A stretch of DNA of 64,000 bases from Cornus controversa (lineage: Eukaryota; Streptophyta; Magnoliopsida; Cornales; Cornaceae), in NCBI GenBank assembly GCA_026545225.1, contig CM048846.1:88181270-88245269 (forward strand), read 5' to 3'. Positions within the stretch are counted from its first letter, which is position 1, and each line of letters starts with the position of its first letter. Below are positions 21,681 through 33,344 of this stretch, one piece after another. The notes beneath the pieces are model-generated. The model saw only the letters and a list, made by a program, of their open reading frames with translations, was not told the DNA's origin and searched no databases. The position numbers were made by a program, and so were the translations under genes.

Positions 21681-22856
21681 AGAAGTGTTCAAGTTTCAGA
21701 AGGTTTGCTCTAATCCACTCAGGCCATAGACTTTCAGCAAATTTAAATAGAATCCTTATATGCTTTATCATGATTGCTTTGTTCAATACCTTGAGCCTAG
21801 GCAAACAGACTTGAGACCATGCCACTTTGTTTCTGCACTTAAGAGTCTGATCCTGGCCAAAGAAAATTTCTGATGGTTGCACTAACTTTAGAAGTAACAT
21901 GTTTGGGCAGAATGAAAACATTATCCAATAAAAGTTGCAGCCTGCTGGCATATGACAAGAATCTACTAGACCAATTATTAATTCTCCAAAAATCTGCTCA
22001 ACAAGGGTAGTACAGTCTGCAAAGGAAAGTCAAGATGCAATTAGAGGAACACCCAGATATTTGATGGGTAGATGACCCATCTCAAACTGCACAAGGCTCA
22101 GAGTATTAGCTTGAAAGTTCTTAGAGATGCCTGAGAGAAAAAAACATTGGCTTTTGAAGGGGTTTGTAGTTTGTCTGACACAGCGCAAAACATGTGTCAA
22201 GGCTTTGTTTGAGGATTGAGATGGAAATGGAACTGAGATCACCATGTGAGAATAAGAAGAGATCATCAGCAAAAATGAGGTGGGTAAGGCCAGTGGTCTT
22301 GCATCTTCAACGGTGAATGAACAAAGAGTTGTGAGAATTTGAGACAAAACATCCATATATGGGTAGGACAAAGAGTGAGGGAGACAATGGATCACCTTGT
22401 TTGATGCCCCTTGCACCTTTGAAGAAACCATGGTTTTCGCCATTATGGATATGGAATAGGAGGGAGTAGTGATACACAGGGTTACCCATTTGAAGGATTG
22501 AGGAGGAAAGGCCATTAGCTTGAGAGAATCAATCATGAAATCCCACCTTAATGTGTCATAAGCCTTCTTGAGATCTACCTTTATAGCACACTGTAGGAGG
22601 GGTTGAATGCGTATGGTAGCCTTTGAGAAACTCTTAAGGAAAATATTATCACAAAGCTTCTTATTCTTGATGAAAGTTGACTGAGTTCATTGATGAAGCT
22701 AGGAAAAATGGGCTTCAGAAGAGTTAGGAAACTTGATAGGTTAGTTTGGGTTGATTAGAAATCTATCAATTTTCCTAGCAATGCCTAAAGTTTGGTTAGA
22801 CTAAGTGAACGAACATATCTATGCCAGGGCTGTGTTGAAGTCACCTAACAACATGA
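21681..22856 (-). pseudogene. LINE ORF2 (reverse transcriptase), duplication unit A
   Basis: Minus-strand non-LTR retrotransposon, the upstream part of the LINE at 5290-5939. From N to C: a GDFN endonuclease motif (about 22840), fused after an internal deletion to KIDRFLI; IKVDLKKAYDTLRWDF (about 22530-22585) with the first RT aspartate; FADDLFLFSHG (about 22240-22275), the RT active site; PIKYLGVPL near 22040; and VLNKAIMIKHIRILFKFAESLW (about 21715-21790). Several frameshifts separate these blocks, so it is dead. The 5' end is truncated. Confidence 0.88.
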
Positions 22857-24639
22857 TGGAAACTAAAGCAAATCCAATAATTTAAAACACCAAGCCAATC
22901 AAAGAAAATATTAATGATAACTTCTTACTCAACCACTCACAAAATTCACTTTCATAAACAGCTGAATTCGATCTCTCTTTCATTACTCTTTTCTTATTTA
23001 TGCCAGAAAACAATCCCAGTCTAATGACAGGCATTTTGCATCTTGGATTTTTACTTCATCAAAAAGTTTGAAATTGAATCCATGAGTACTTGATTTGTGA
23101 TGGAATCATTTTTGTTGGGTTATTTTTCTCGGAGAAAACAGATTTTCTTTTGTCACAAAAGTCAAAGCCGTCAGACGGAACTGCTCCAATCCGTTCTATT
23201 CTGTTCTGTTCTTTCGCAGATCTGTCCCATTTAGGAAAATTAATCTGGCGGTTTGATTTCAATTTTCTTAAATCCATGAAAATCCCTAACACACTTTTTC
23301 TAATCAATACACATAATTGTAGAAGAATTTTTACAGCCTTAGCCAACTAGTAATCCAAATACAGCCGTTCTACAATGCCAGGCATTAATTGTTCACACAC
23401 ATTCTTTGTCTATACATATTCATTGTTTCTTTCTTGCTTCGCACACCTTTGACATCACATACACAACAACAGCAACACAACCTTTTCCTTTCTTGGTTCA
23501 CTTTACTCCACACTTGTTTCACTGACACGCACATCCATTAAACTTAGACACATTCACACACTCATACACTAACTGCCACACACACAGCGCCAATGCATAC
23601 TCGCATTTCATTGCATACTTTTTAGGAAAATGTTCACTGTAGAATTTACAAAATAAAACACCGAAACATTAAATACAAAAGGGTTGTGCTAGTCATGATG
23701 TTCTAAAATGGCTTCATATAATAATAATATACAAAAGGGTTGGAATTGTTTTTGTGTGATTGCAAGCTTCATACATACATACATACATATATATATATAT
23801 ATAAAATATTATGTAATAAAAAGAGAATATTTTCTAAGAATCCCCTGCTCCTTTCATCATATGATGTTGAATCCTTCTCTGCCAAATCCAAGCAAGGAGT
23901 GCAGATAGCAGACCTCATATTGTCTGAACAGAGTTACAGAGAGCAATCCTAGAGCATGTTAGAACCACAAAGTTTGGCGAGCCGGGCCGACTTGGCCGTA
24001 ATTGGGCTTGGGCTGAATCACAGTCATGAACCTAATTCCTATTTCCCGTTGGTGATGTATGCGGTCTTACTTTCACATACGAGAGATGACCAAAACTCGC
24101 CCTCTAGTCTGATTAGTTTAATAATTATAATATTTCAGTCATGTTTACGGAGATGAAGCCAACTTGTGAGCAAAAATATAATCAATAACCGTATGATTCA
24201 ACTATGTCCTTTCATCACCAATTTTTCATGTGACATTGGCTGTTCTTGAGTCCCATAGTTGAGCTTCTTCTCAGTTCCCCTCATTTTCTTTTTAATTTGT
24301 TCTTTCCAATGCACAAGGGGACAGAAAGAATACGAGAACAGAAACATCTTCCCATGTGCATCATAAATTTGAATGCCTCCAAGAAATATTTATATATCCT
24401 AATAAAGTCAATGGTTAAACTAAAACCCAAACACATCAATACCAATCCAAATTAGTAATGAATTATACCCATGTAATCCCAACCCTTCAACATGCTTTAG
24501 AGCCACTACTTCATCTTTAGTCATATATATTTATATATTTGCACATAATACATATGAATATGTGTTCACATGTCCTTATTAATTGTTTTTAATTTCTCTT
24601 AAATATCTCTGGAAAATCTTTAAAAACAACCAATTGGAT
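22857..24639. other. Intergenic DNA upstream of the first NRT3 gene
   Basis: Non-coding. Large parts match 33720-35500 in unit B. Holds a CATA repeat running into AT (about 23775-23804). GTCATGAT at 23692-23699 is the uninterrupted equivalent of the hAT insertion site at 34457. Confidence 0.6.
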
Positions 24640-24736
24640 AATGAGTTTGACTTGTTCTACTTGTCTTACAGATCACCACTACCCCCATCTCTTCATAGGT
24701 TCTTGGAGTAGTACAGCTGTGTCACCTCTATATAAA
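24640..24736 (+). promoter_or_regulatory. Proximal promoter and TATA box of the first NRT3 gene
   Basis: TATATAAA at 24729-24736, 158 bp before the ATG. The roughly 90 bp upstream (with CACCACTACCCC and ATCTCTT) are conserved in the second gene at about 35500-35591, suggesting retained control elements. Confidence 0.7.
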
Positions 24737-24886
24737 GCAACCCAAGGTACAGTTCTCAATTCATAATCATAAACATAATTCATTGGGATCATATATATAT
24801 ATATATACATATACGAGTGTATATATATATTCACTCGTCCTCTCTGCTTTTGCTGGTTTGCTTTGTAAGTTCATAAACGATCACCA

Positions 24887-25592
24887 ATGGCAACTCGTAG
24901 TATACTTGTTGCTTTAATACTTCTGCTCTGTTGCTTGGCAGAGCCTTGCTATGGTGTCATCACCTTCTCTTCCCTTCAAAGGACTCTTGTGGTCACTGCT
25001 TCACCTACCTCAAAACAAGGTATAAACCCACCTCTCTCACACACTCACTCAATTCTCTAAATTTCATCAATTGGGTGTTCTAAATAAAATTAGAGTTATC
25101 AGATGTGGGAGTTATTTGTTTTACTCAAAAAAAACTAAAGGAAGAAACATTACTGGCCTTTCTGAATTCTGTATCAGACAAGCTAATTGGAGTCTTAAAT
25201 TTTTTATTTTTTCACAATTTTTTCAGAACAAGTTTATTTTTATTTTTTGTTACTATCTATTTATATTAACTTCTTAATGATAAACATACTAGCAAGAAAA
25301 TTGTTCTGCAGTACTCTACATAATTTTGGCCTCTTTTATGCTTATAATCTAATATTAGGTAAACTAGGCTTCTTTAAGGCTAAGTTTCTTTATTTGTGTA
25401 GCTTACTTGTTTAAGCTTAATGTTAACTTAACACATCATTTGACCAAAATAAAGTTGTGCCAAAAACACTAAAACACAACTCTTCTTATGCTCATAACTA
25501 ATTCACAACCACATGATATTTATCCTTTGGAGTTAGATAATTGAATCATTTTGACTAAAATTGATGCAAATGAAGGTCTCTTCAATTGGGTT

Positions 25593-25646
<54 letters not shown>

Positions 25647-26363
25647 CTGGATAATATGTAATATGACCAAAATAAAGTGCTAAAACACTATAACACATCT
25701 CTTATTATATAGGCTCATAACTAATTCACTACCCACATGAAATTTATCCATTGGAGATTAGAAAAATGAATCATTTTTCCTAAAAATGATGCAAATGGAG
25801 GTTTCTTCAATTGGGTTTCTTACAGTTTTGTTTTTGGATAATACTTAAAAGTTTGTCCTATTGTATTTGAACCTGCAGTTGTAAAAGCTGGGGAAGACCA
25901 AATCACAGTGACATGGTCATATAACCAGAGCTTCCCAGCTGGGACAGACTCAAGCTACAAGACCATAAAGGTCAAGCTCTGCTATGCACCCATTAGCCAA
26001 GTGGACCGAGCCTGGAGGAAAACAGTAGACCTCCTAGTCAAGGACAAGACCTGCCAATTCAAGATCATTATCACACCATACAAATCTTCAAACAATTCCT
26101 TCACTTGGACTGTTGAGAAGGATGTGCCCACTGCAACCTATTTCATAAGGGCCTATGCTTTCAACTCTGACGGCCACGAGGCCGCCTATGGTCAGACCAC
26201 CAATGCTAACAAGACAGCTAACTTGTTCGACATCCAGTCAATTAGCGGTCGCCACGTGTCACTCGATATCGCGTCGGTTTGCTTCTCTGCTTTCTCTATT
26301 GTGTCGTTGTTTGGGTTCTTCTTCATGGAGAAGAGGAAGGCCAAAATGTCACAGCAGAAATGA
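24887..26363 (+). CDS. NRT3: High-affinity nitrate transporter-activating protein, NRT3/NAR2 type (copy 1)
   Basis: Two exons, 24887-25019 and 25879-26363, joined by a GT-AG intron (G|GTATAA ... CTGCAG|TT) splitting codon 45; 205 residues. Family members bind NRT2 transporters at the root plasma membrane and are needed for high-affinity nitrate uptake. Visible features: signal peptide of about 23 residues (MATRSILVALILLLCC...CYG), then FSSLQRTLVVTASP and the family core GEDQITVTWSYNQ, YKTIKVKLCYAPISQVDRAWRK, and YFIRAYAFNSDGHEAAYGQT. A membrane segment at about 173-193 is followed by a short basic tail (MEKRKAKMSQQK). The normal mature family layout is intact with no stops. Exon 2 differs from the copy at 35697 by only four residues, exon 1 by about twelve. 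The 3'-UTR is cut after about 55 bp by the duplication breakpoint, so its poly(A) site is not the original one. Identification is firm; expression of this copy is unknown. Confidence 0.93.
25020..25878 (+). other. Intron of NRT3 copy 1 with internal duplication
   Basis: 859 bp. A segment of about 165 bp (ACCAAAATAAAG ... TTCAATTGGGTTTCT) is present twice, at about 25441-25594 and 25663-25829, on either side of an AT run. The equivalent intron of copy 2 has a single, partly diverged version. Confidence 0.85.
25597..25644. repeat. AT dinucleotide microsatellite in the NRT3 intron
   Basis: Uninterrupted AT repeat of 24 units between the two copies of the intronic duplication. Likely length-polymorphic. 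Confidence 0.95.
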
Positions 26364-26445
26364 AGGGAATGTTTTATTAAGCCATAAACTTATTTATATG
26401 TGTGGCAATGATATGTCAAAGTAGGCCTAGTTTTTTCTAAGGGGT
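26364..26445. other. Truncated 3'-UTR and duplication junction
   Basis: The first 55 bp match the 3'-UTR of copy 2. After about 26418 the sequence is unrelated and leads into LINE sequence at about 26446. This is the join between duplication units A and B. Confidence 0.75.
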
Positions 26446-27010
26446 TGTTTGGGTGCTGAGTACCTATGCTATGCCATTGATCAAACCAAAATGAAGTGTT
26501 GTTTCCATCCCCAATCTTCACCGTTATAAGAGGTCTTGCAATTGGTCTTAGTTGAAGTAATTTTCTCCATGTCCAAGAGCAATTAGCTGGATAATTGACT
26601 TCCAGAAGTGCTCGAGTTTCAGAAGGTTTGCTCTAATTAAGCCATACTGTCAGCAAATTTGAATAGAATCCATATATGTTTTATCATGATTGCTTTGTTC
26701 AATACTATGAGGTTAGGCAATGCTAGACCCCCATTGAGCTTAGGCAAATATACTTGAGACCATTCCACTTTTCATCTGCACTTGAATCTGATCCTGACCA
26801 AAGAAAATTTCTGATGGTTGCACTACCTTTAGAAGTAACGTTTTTGGGCAAAATAAAAGCATTCATCCAATAAAGCACTTTGCTATACAAGATTGATTTG
26901 CAGAGTTGCAGCGTGCGATATGACAAGAATCTACTCGATCAATTATTAATTCTCCAAAAATCTGCTCAACAAGGGTAATGCAATTTGCAGATTAAATTCT
27001 AGATGCAATT

Positions 27011-28409
27011 TGACATAGCGGAAGCTATGAATACACTCACGCACGAATAAAAACAACTTTGAATCCACAAAGTAAAAAAAAAATTGCAAACCAATTGATA
27101 TTTTTATTGATAAATTGATTGATTTCTGCTCTATCGCCGTACATATATTTATAATAGAATAAATAACTTAATCATGAAGAAACCTAATAGATTAAGGAGG
27201 GTGTATTCGATCAATTAGGATTTTAAAGAATTTTAAAAGACTTTAAAAGTCTGGATTGAATACACCCAGACTTTAAGAGTCTATACAAATTTGACTCTAT
27301 TCAATTAGGATTTTAAAAAAGTCTACAAAAGTCTAGGTGTATTAAAGAAGTCATATATTTTGAAGGATTTCATTAAGTGATGAATTTGAGGGTGGAAAGT
27401 ATAAATACTGAAGCCCATAACAAATCCAATATTTCTCCTATAAATTTTGATAGACTTTTTTTTTTCCCTATAGAACATGAACAACCTATCTCCATATCAA
27501 GATACACTCCCTTTTTCTCTATTGATTTTTCTCTTTCTTTCTTCTTAGATTCTCTCTCTTTATATTGGATAAAACTCAAGTTTTCAGACAAGTTGATCAA
27601 TCTCTTACACTATGAAAATCTCTCGCATTATGAGAGAGATTAATCCCTCTACACTTTTTGTTAGGGATCAATTCCTTAAGCCACATGGATTGATCATATA
27701 ATCCAATTAATAATCTAATATAACTTAGGTTTAAGGTTCTCCAATTATTTAACCTAGATCTTATAGGTAAAGTCTGTACTTTTTTTTTCCTCTTTTGTCA
27801 TAATATGCAATTGAAATATGAGAAAGGGTTGATATGCAATTTGTGTTCATCAAGTGAATTACTTTATTGTCACTGCTCCATTTTGCATTATATCTACCCT
27901 TTGAGCTATTGGTTTACTTGTACAAGTCTATAAAAATTCATCAAAGTCTCTAATAGAAGTCTATACAAATCAATGAAAGTCTGTAATAAAAGTTTATATA
28001 TAAAAATCCATGAATTCACATAAATTTGTCACTTAAAAAATGTCTTACAAATTCCTAATTGACTACACCCTCGTAAGAAACCTAAAAAATAAAAGGAAAA
28101 CGAGTAGCACGAGGAAACTGCTAAAAATAAACTCTTCAAATATTTAAAAAAATTAAATAAGAAACATAATAATTTAAAACTACTAAATATGAAATTTCTT
28201 CAAAATCCGACTTATTTTGGTCCACAAATTTTTTTTCCGAAATATTTAGTAGTCTTCTTATAAGACAAAAAAAACATGATTTTGGAGACTTAGGCGAAGG
28301 TTTTGTTTATTGGGTTGTTTCGATCAAGAATGGGTCTCTTCGAGTTGAAACGATATGTTCGAATTGTTTTAGAAAAAAATGACTGCACGGATAAAACTGT
28401 TCAACATCA
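27011..28409. mobile_element. Solo LTR with a Harbinger-like element inside
   Basis: Starts TGACATAGCGG and ends TTCAACATCA. Flanked by CAATT (27006-27010) and TAATT (28410-28414), a 5-bp target duplication with one change. Unit A at 22033-22047 shows the uninterrupted LINE site. Without the nested 878-bp element it is about 520 bp and non-coding. Confidence 0.78.
27196..28073. mobile_element. PIF/Harbinger-like MITE or non-autonomous element
   Basis: 878 bp with inverted ends (GGAGGGTGTATTCG at left, CGAGGGTGTAGTC read inward from the right), both followed by CAATTAGGA. TAA on both sides (27193-27195, 28074-28076) fits the 3-bp duplication of this superfamily. The left 150 bp hold extra end-like repeats (AAAAGTCT, ATACACC), suggesting nested or reduplicated termini. 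No transposase frame. Confidence 0.72.
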
Positions 28410-28446
28410 TAATTAGAGGAACACCCAGATATTTGATGGGTAGATG

Positions 28447-30155
28447 TGTTGGAAAAACATATTCGTATTTGCAACAGAAGCAAATTTTTTTTTTCTTTCA
28501 AATCCATCCTTGAGTGTTTTAATCAATCAATAATTTTTTTACCAAATAGGAAAGAATTAATATGACTTTTGGACAACGTGTAAACTGTCTACGAGGAGGC
28601 AAATTTTCAATCTCTTCGAAGATCCTAGTGCAAAACTTCAATTCCCGCAGCCAATTTTTGTAGTCAGGTACAACATCTTCAAATGCACTTTTGACCCACC
28701 TCTCCTACTTGGAATATGCCCCAATAATATAACAAATTGAAGCTCTTTGAATTTCATATCTTTTGGCACTGGTTTCCGGTCATTTCGATTAGTAACGAAA
28801 AGTTATGACCAAAAACAGTAGGATTGGTATGAAAAACTCAGCATTGAAAATTTCAAACTTTGCGAACTTGATTCAAACAACTTGAATTTGATTTTTTTGG
28901 CTTGCAAACACCCCAAATCTTCACTCCTATATCCTTGTATGGAATCAACAAGTAAGGAAAGAGTGGGCTTCAAGTCACTTTTGAATTATGGTGAGGAGAG
29001 AGAGAATTGGAAGACAAGCAATTGTCTCTTGTGTGTGTCTCTCTATGGTGGCCACCCCCCTTAATGTCATGCTAACACCATGCTTAGCAAATCATGCTAG
29101 GACCGATCTTAAAACATCATGCCATGGGTGCGGTCACGACTATAAACCAAAAAAAAAAAAAATGGAATTTCTTTTAGCTCTCTGGGAATTCCAGCAGACA
29201 TGATACTACCCCTTCTCTTTGTCCAACTGTTTTCTTTCCAACTTAGACTTAGGATTGGGATCTAGACGGGCTTATTTATGACTTGGTTCTAATGGGCTTA
29301 TTTAATTAGCTTGCCAACTCTTGGCCCAATTAACAAATTTATTAATTATTTTTAATTCCACTAAATAAACATAATTGCATTAGGAGAAATAAATAAAAAG
29401 TCAAATTTACTAATATTGCAAACTGACCCCTTCATGTTAATTAATTCAATAGATAGGTAAAAATCATCAATTCATTAAATTAATTAAATCATATTTTGCC
29501 CACTGAGTTGTGAATCCTTTGATGACATATATTTAATAAACTAAATATAATTGGCCAAATTTTCATGATCAAGCAAGCCTATCCAAATTTTTTAAAGTAC
29601 ACGGATTCCAGTTTCGAGAAACATAATCTAAGGCCCATAATCACAAATTATTCAAAATACCCAATTATGTTGATTCGCAAATCACCTCAGTAAACCAAAG
29701 TAATCCATAACTATAAACTAGAGTCCATCACTTCTATCAGGATTAAGAGTCTATTCGCTTTAGTAACCGATAAAGAAACTTACTTATGATGGTCAAGTAA
29801 ATCTCGACTTATTCTTGATCCATTTCACTGAGTCTAACCCACCAATATAATTAACTTTGAAACCTCCACTCAGAGGACTAAAATAAGTCATTCTATTACA
29901 ATAGAAATTAACAAGCTACACTTTTCTTAATAGAGAACCCATTTCTATTAAAGAATGCGAACTATTTATAATTGTGATTACGAATAATTTACATCTCTTG
30001 GACATAGACAATACCTGATATGTACATTAATCATTCAATCACAATTAAATGATACCTAGTTCAATATGTATGAACTTGAACATTTAATGGTTTTATTAAA
30101 TTGAAATGTCACATTACAGTCAAATGGCTTTGAAGGGTATAAACAAATCCCAACA
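28447..30155. mobile_element. Solo LTR, 1.7 kb, in the unit-B LINE
   Basis: 1709 bp starting TGTTGGAAAAAC and ending AATCCCAACA, i.e. with the TGTTGG/CCAACA inverted ends of many plant LTRs. Flanked by AGATG (28442-28446) and AAATG (30156-30160), a 5-bp duplication with one change; unit A is uninterrupted at 22066-22084. Mostly AT-rich, non-coding, with an A run at about 29149-29162. Confidence 0.75.
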
Positions 30156-30720
30156 AAATGACGCATCTCAAACTGCACAAGGGTCAGGATATTAGCTTGA
30201 AAGTTCTTAAAGACACCTGAGAAAAAGCTTTAGCTTTTTGAAGGGATTGCAACTTGCTTGATAGAGAGAAAAAATTGTTGAGGCCTTGATTAAGGATTAA
30301 GATGGAAATGAAATCACCATGTGAGAATAAGAAGAGATCATCAATAAAAATGAGGTGGGTTAGGCCAGTGGACTTGCATCTCGAGTGGTGAGTGAATGAA
30401 TGGTTGGTTAAGGTAGAGTGTGTGAGAATTTGAGATAAAACATCCATAGCTAGAACAAAGAGGAGGAAGACAATGGTCACTTTGTCTTATGCCTCTTGCA
30501 CCTTTGAAGAAACCATGATTTTCACCATTATAGGATATGGAATATGAGGGAGTGGTGATACACGTGGTTACCCATTTGACAAATTAAGGAGGAAAGCCCA
30601 TTAGCTCGAGAGAATTAATCATGAAATCCCATTTAAAATTGTCATAAGCCTTCTTGAGATTTAGCTTTATAACACACTTAGGAGGGGCTAATTTTTTGTA
30701 GCCTTTGAGAAGCTTGTGAG

Positions 30721-31735
30721 TTGCACGGTTCGAAAGCAGTTGCGAAAGTAATTAAAAAATCTATAGGGGGTGATTAGGTTTATTCGCTTTTTGCTTAATT
30801 ATTCAATTTATCCGATTTTAAGTCTAATTAAAATATAAGCAATCCCACAAAGTAAGTAAATAAAGTACAGTAAAATAAAGTATACGAATACACCAGATAT
30901 ACGTGGAAAACCCAAGACGGAAAAAAATCACTAGTGAGGCTTTATAACCCCGGAGAAGCAAATCCACTATTGTCGAAGCAAGAAAATCATATATGTCTAT
31001 ATACACCAACTCTATCATATATAACCCATGGAAACCACATCTAACATGAAATTGCATAAGAAAAATAACAAGGAATTGAAGACTCAACTTTCTAACTCTT
31101 CTAAACATGTTACACAAATAACAAACCCACAAAAATTCCTATACAATTGACGTTAGGGAAGAGAAGACACCTCTATCTCAAAATTCAAGCTTGGTACCAA
31201 AAAGCCCTAATTCCACCAAGCTTCAAACTCGATCAAAATTGACTTTAGACCGATCAAATTGAAGAGGAAGAAGAGTAGAGAAACTTTCCCTTTTAGAACA
31301 ACTCTCAAATCTCCCTTCTTGGCACTTAAATTGAAGAGAGAATGAAGAAAAGTGAAATGGAGGAGAGAGATAGAGTTGGCTGACCAAGGAGGAAAAGAGA
31401 CAGAGTGGTTGTGTTTTGTGCTCCAAGGGAGCCTATACACACGCATATATACAAGTCTTGCAAGACTTGTTCAGTTGACCCCATTAACTCTCCTTAATTG
31501 TTTCTTGTTATGGTTAAGTTGCACTTATTCACAATCTAACATTTTCTCTTTTTCTAAAACTTCACTTATACCCTCAAGCTTACATTTATGCCCCTGCACC
31601 ACTTCTTAGAGCCTGTAGTTACTTTCCAGGTTATCTGGATCCATCCCGGTCCCACACTCGTACCCGAAAACACCAAAGGACCATTTAAAACACTAAGCAT
31701 GTAATTAAACAATTAACATACTTAAAATTAATTAA
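30721..31735. other. Unit-B specific insertion, probably LTR-derived
   Basis: Absent from unit A. Contains ATATACGTGGAAAACCC near 30898-30914, a phrase common next to or within plant copia LTRs, and an oligopurine stretch near 31330-31400. I could not define ends or a target duplication. No gene is supported. Confidence 0.4.
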
Positions 31736-31737
31736 TA

Positions 31738-32001
31738 CTCCCTCCGTCCCATAATTTTAGTCCACTATTCCTTTTTAGGATGTCCCAAAATATATGTCCA
31801 TTTCCTAAAATGGATTATATGATTCCTAAACTATCCTTTTCAAACTCTACTATCCTAAAAGTTGGGCCCACCATGTAATAATAATACTAACTTTTAAACA
31901 AGGACTAAAATGTAAATTCATTCATTATCACACTAAAAAGTGGATCCCACCATAAAAAGTTGGATTTCCCAAACATCCCAAGAATTATAGGACGGAGAGA
32001 G
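31738..32001. mobile_element. Stowaway (Tc1/mariner-type) MITE
   Basis: 264 bp with the diagnostic CTCCCTCCGTCCCATAATTT end and its inverted match (CTCTCTCCGTCCTATAATTC) at the right, between TA dinucleotides (31736-31737, 32002-32003). Classic plant Stowaway structure, no coding capacity. Confidence 0.95.
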
Positions 32002-32552
32002 TACATAGTTAAAATAAGAGAAAAAAAATATGGGGCTCTATGCCATACATAAAGGAAACATAGAAATAAACTTGAGATTCTAAATCAGTGTCAAGCAATG
32101 AATAGTTTGGACTTCCTTCTTGATAACTTGGACTGAGTATCTAGAAAAATTCATCAAAATCCAAATTCTCCCTAGAGAAGGGGAGTTGTAGTTATGAACT
32201 AGCTGTCAAGAAGATTGATTAGAACTTACCAAATTGACGATTTGGATCTATGTTTCCAAGATTGCAAGAATTCAAGACTTATTTTTAAAAAAGATACTTC
32301 TTTATTTCAACTTGTTTGGTAGGAGAATTCATACCCCCTAAGATTTTGTTATTTTCTCTTATTTATGTTGGGAAACAACCCCAGTCCAAGTGTCGATTGA
32401 TGGAAACGAAAGAAAATCTAAGAATTTAAACCACTAAGCCAATCAAAGAAAATATTAATGAGAATTTCTTACTCAAGTTATACCCAAAACTTGAGTAATT
32501 ACAAGAACAAAGAATACCCCCAAAATCTCATTGCACTATCTGTCACCGCCCA
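32002..32552. other. Unit-B intergenic DNA
   Basis: Non-coding. 32400-32475 matches unit A 22855-22935, and 32340-32395 matches 22980-23030; the two blocks are in opposite order relative to unit A, so there has been a local rearrangement or duplication here. Confidence 0.5.
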
Positions 32553-33002
32553 TGTAATACCCCACTCCAAGTCTCCAACACATGGTATGATATTGTTCGC
32601 TTTGGGCCATAGCCCGCACGATTTTGCTCTTGGATTTTACCCCAAAAGGCCTCATACCATTTGAAGAGAACATACTACATATAAGCATATCCCCTTTTTT
32701 CATACCCAGGCGATGTAGGATTGAGCACCCTGTACCCTGTCAGTGTGGTAGCTCAGCCCAGTGTTTGTCTTTGCACCCGCCCACTCACACCAGTCCACAA
32801 GGGTTACTACAATCCACCCCCTACGAGACCCGACGTCCTTGTCGGCACACTTCCGGCTGGGTTCAGGCTCTGAACATGGGCTGTAATACCCTGCTCCAAC
32901 ACATGGTATGATATTGTCTGCTTTGAGCCATAGCCCGCACGGTTTTGCTTTTGGGTTTTACCCCAAAAGGCCTCATACCATGTGTTGGAGCGGGGTATTA
33001 CA
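32553..33002 (-). mobile_element. TRIM element with one full and one shortened LTR
   Basis: Same family as 7187-7756, minus orientation. Full LTR 32553-32811 (TGTAATACCCC...GTTACTACA), reversed polypurine tract (ATCCACCCCCTA), about 70 bp internal region with a decayed primer site (GGCTCTGAACATGGGC), then a 121-bp short LTR (32882-33002) whose ends are inverted copies (TGTAATACCCTGCTCCAACA and its complement). Flanks are GCCCA and ACCCA, a 5-bp duplication with one change. Confidence 0.85.
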
Positions 33003-33344
33003 ACCCATGGTATTTCTCTCAACACCCTCTGCCTTTTTTTTTCACAATCGATACCAACACCTTCTCATGTTTGTTCCTCTACACATTACTACCCAACAAA
33101 CACACAAACTATAGGTGCACTTCTAAACTGTTGATCTGTGGATCATAACTGATCTAATCTGATTTGTGCGGTTTAGATTAGTATGCATGGTCATCGGTTC
33201 GGTCACAGTTCCCAGAAATAGAAAACAATAAGATTGGTCCGGTTCACGAATTTGGATCCCAAAAAACTAATCCAAACCAAACCGATATGTTAATGTTATG
33301 TATATAAATATATATTATGTTATATATATATATATATATATAGA
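33003..33344. other. Unit-B intergenic DNA with AT run
   Basis: Non-coding. 33150-33290 is rich in GGTTCGGT/AACCAAACCGAT-like words, a common plant repeat style. An AT run lies at about 33318-33341. Confidence 0.4.

Larger units (their letters stand above)
21681..26418. repeat. Segmental duplication unit A (LINE plus first NRT3 gene)
   Basis: Aligns in order with 26600-37108: LINE sequence, a shared upstream region (23030-24886 against 33720-35696), promoter, and the NRT3 gene. Homology also includes the LINE part at about 5770-5939 left of the nest. Similarity stops at about 26418 in the 3'-UTR (after GATATGTCA), which marks the right breakpoint; the left breakpoint is in the LINE near 5770 (matching about 26446). 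Confidence 0.85.
26446..30720 (-). pseudogene. LINE ORF2, duplication unit B, with two solo-LTR insertions
   Basis: Minus-strand LINE matching unit A. 26446-27010 covers the region after the RT core (LQLCKSILYSKVLYWMNAF, then FLWSGSDSSADEKWNGLKY); 28410-28446 holds the short KYLGVPL stretch; 30156-30720 has the RT palm, where the active site reads FIDD instead of FADD (about 30340). Insertions at 27011-28409 and 28447-30155 separate these pieces. Frameshifts and the changed active site show it is dead. It reads continuously across the point where the copy-A LINE is split by the 15.7 kb nest. Confidence 0.87.

Noticed and set aside
26155..26424. Overlapping open frame on the same strand as NRT3 copy 1 (and its twin at 36847-37140)
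   Set aside because: It overlaps NRT3 exon 2 in another frame, and its persistence in both copies is explained by near-identity of the exons.
30824..31132. 102-residue minus-strand open frame
   Set aside because: Hydrophobic translation of AT-rich repeat DNA with no start context, domain or counterpart in unit A.
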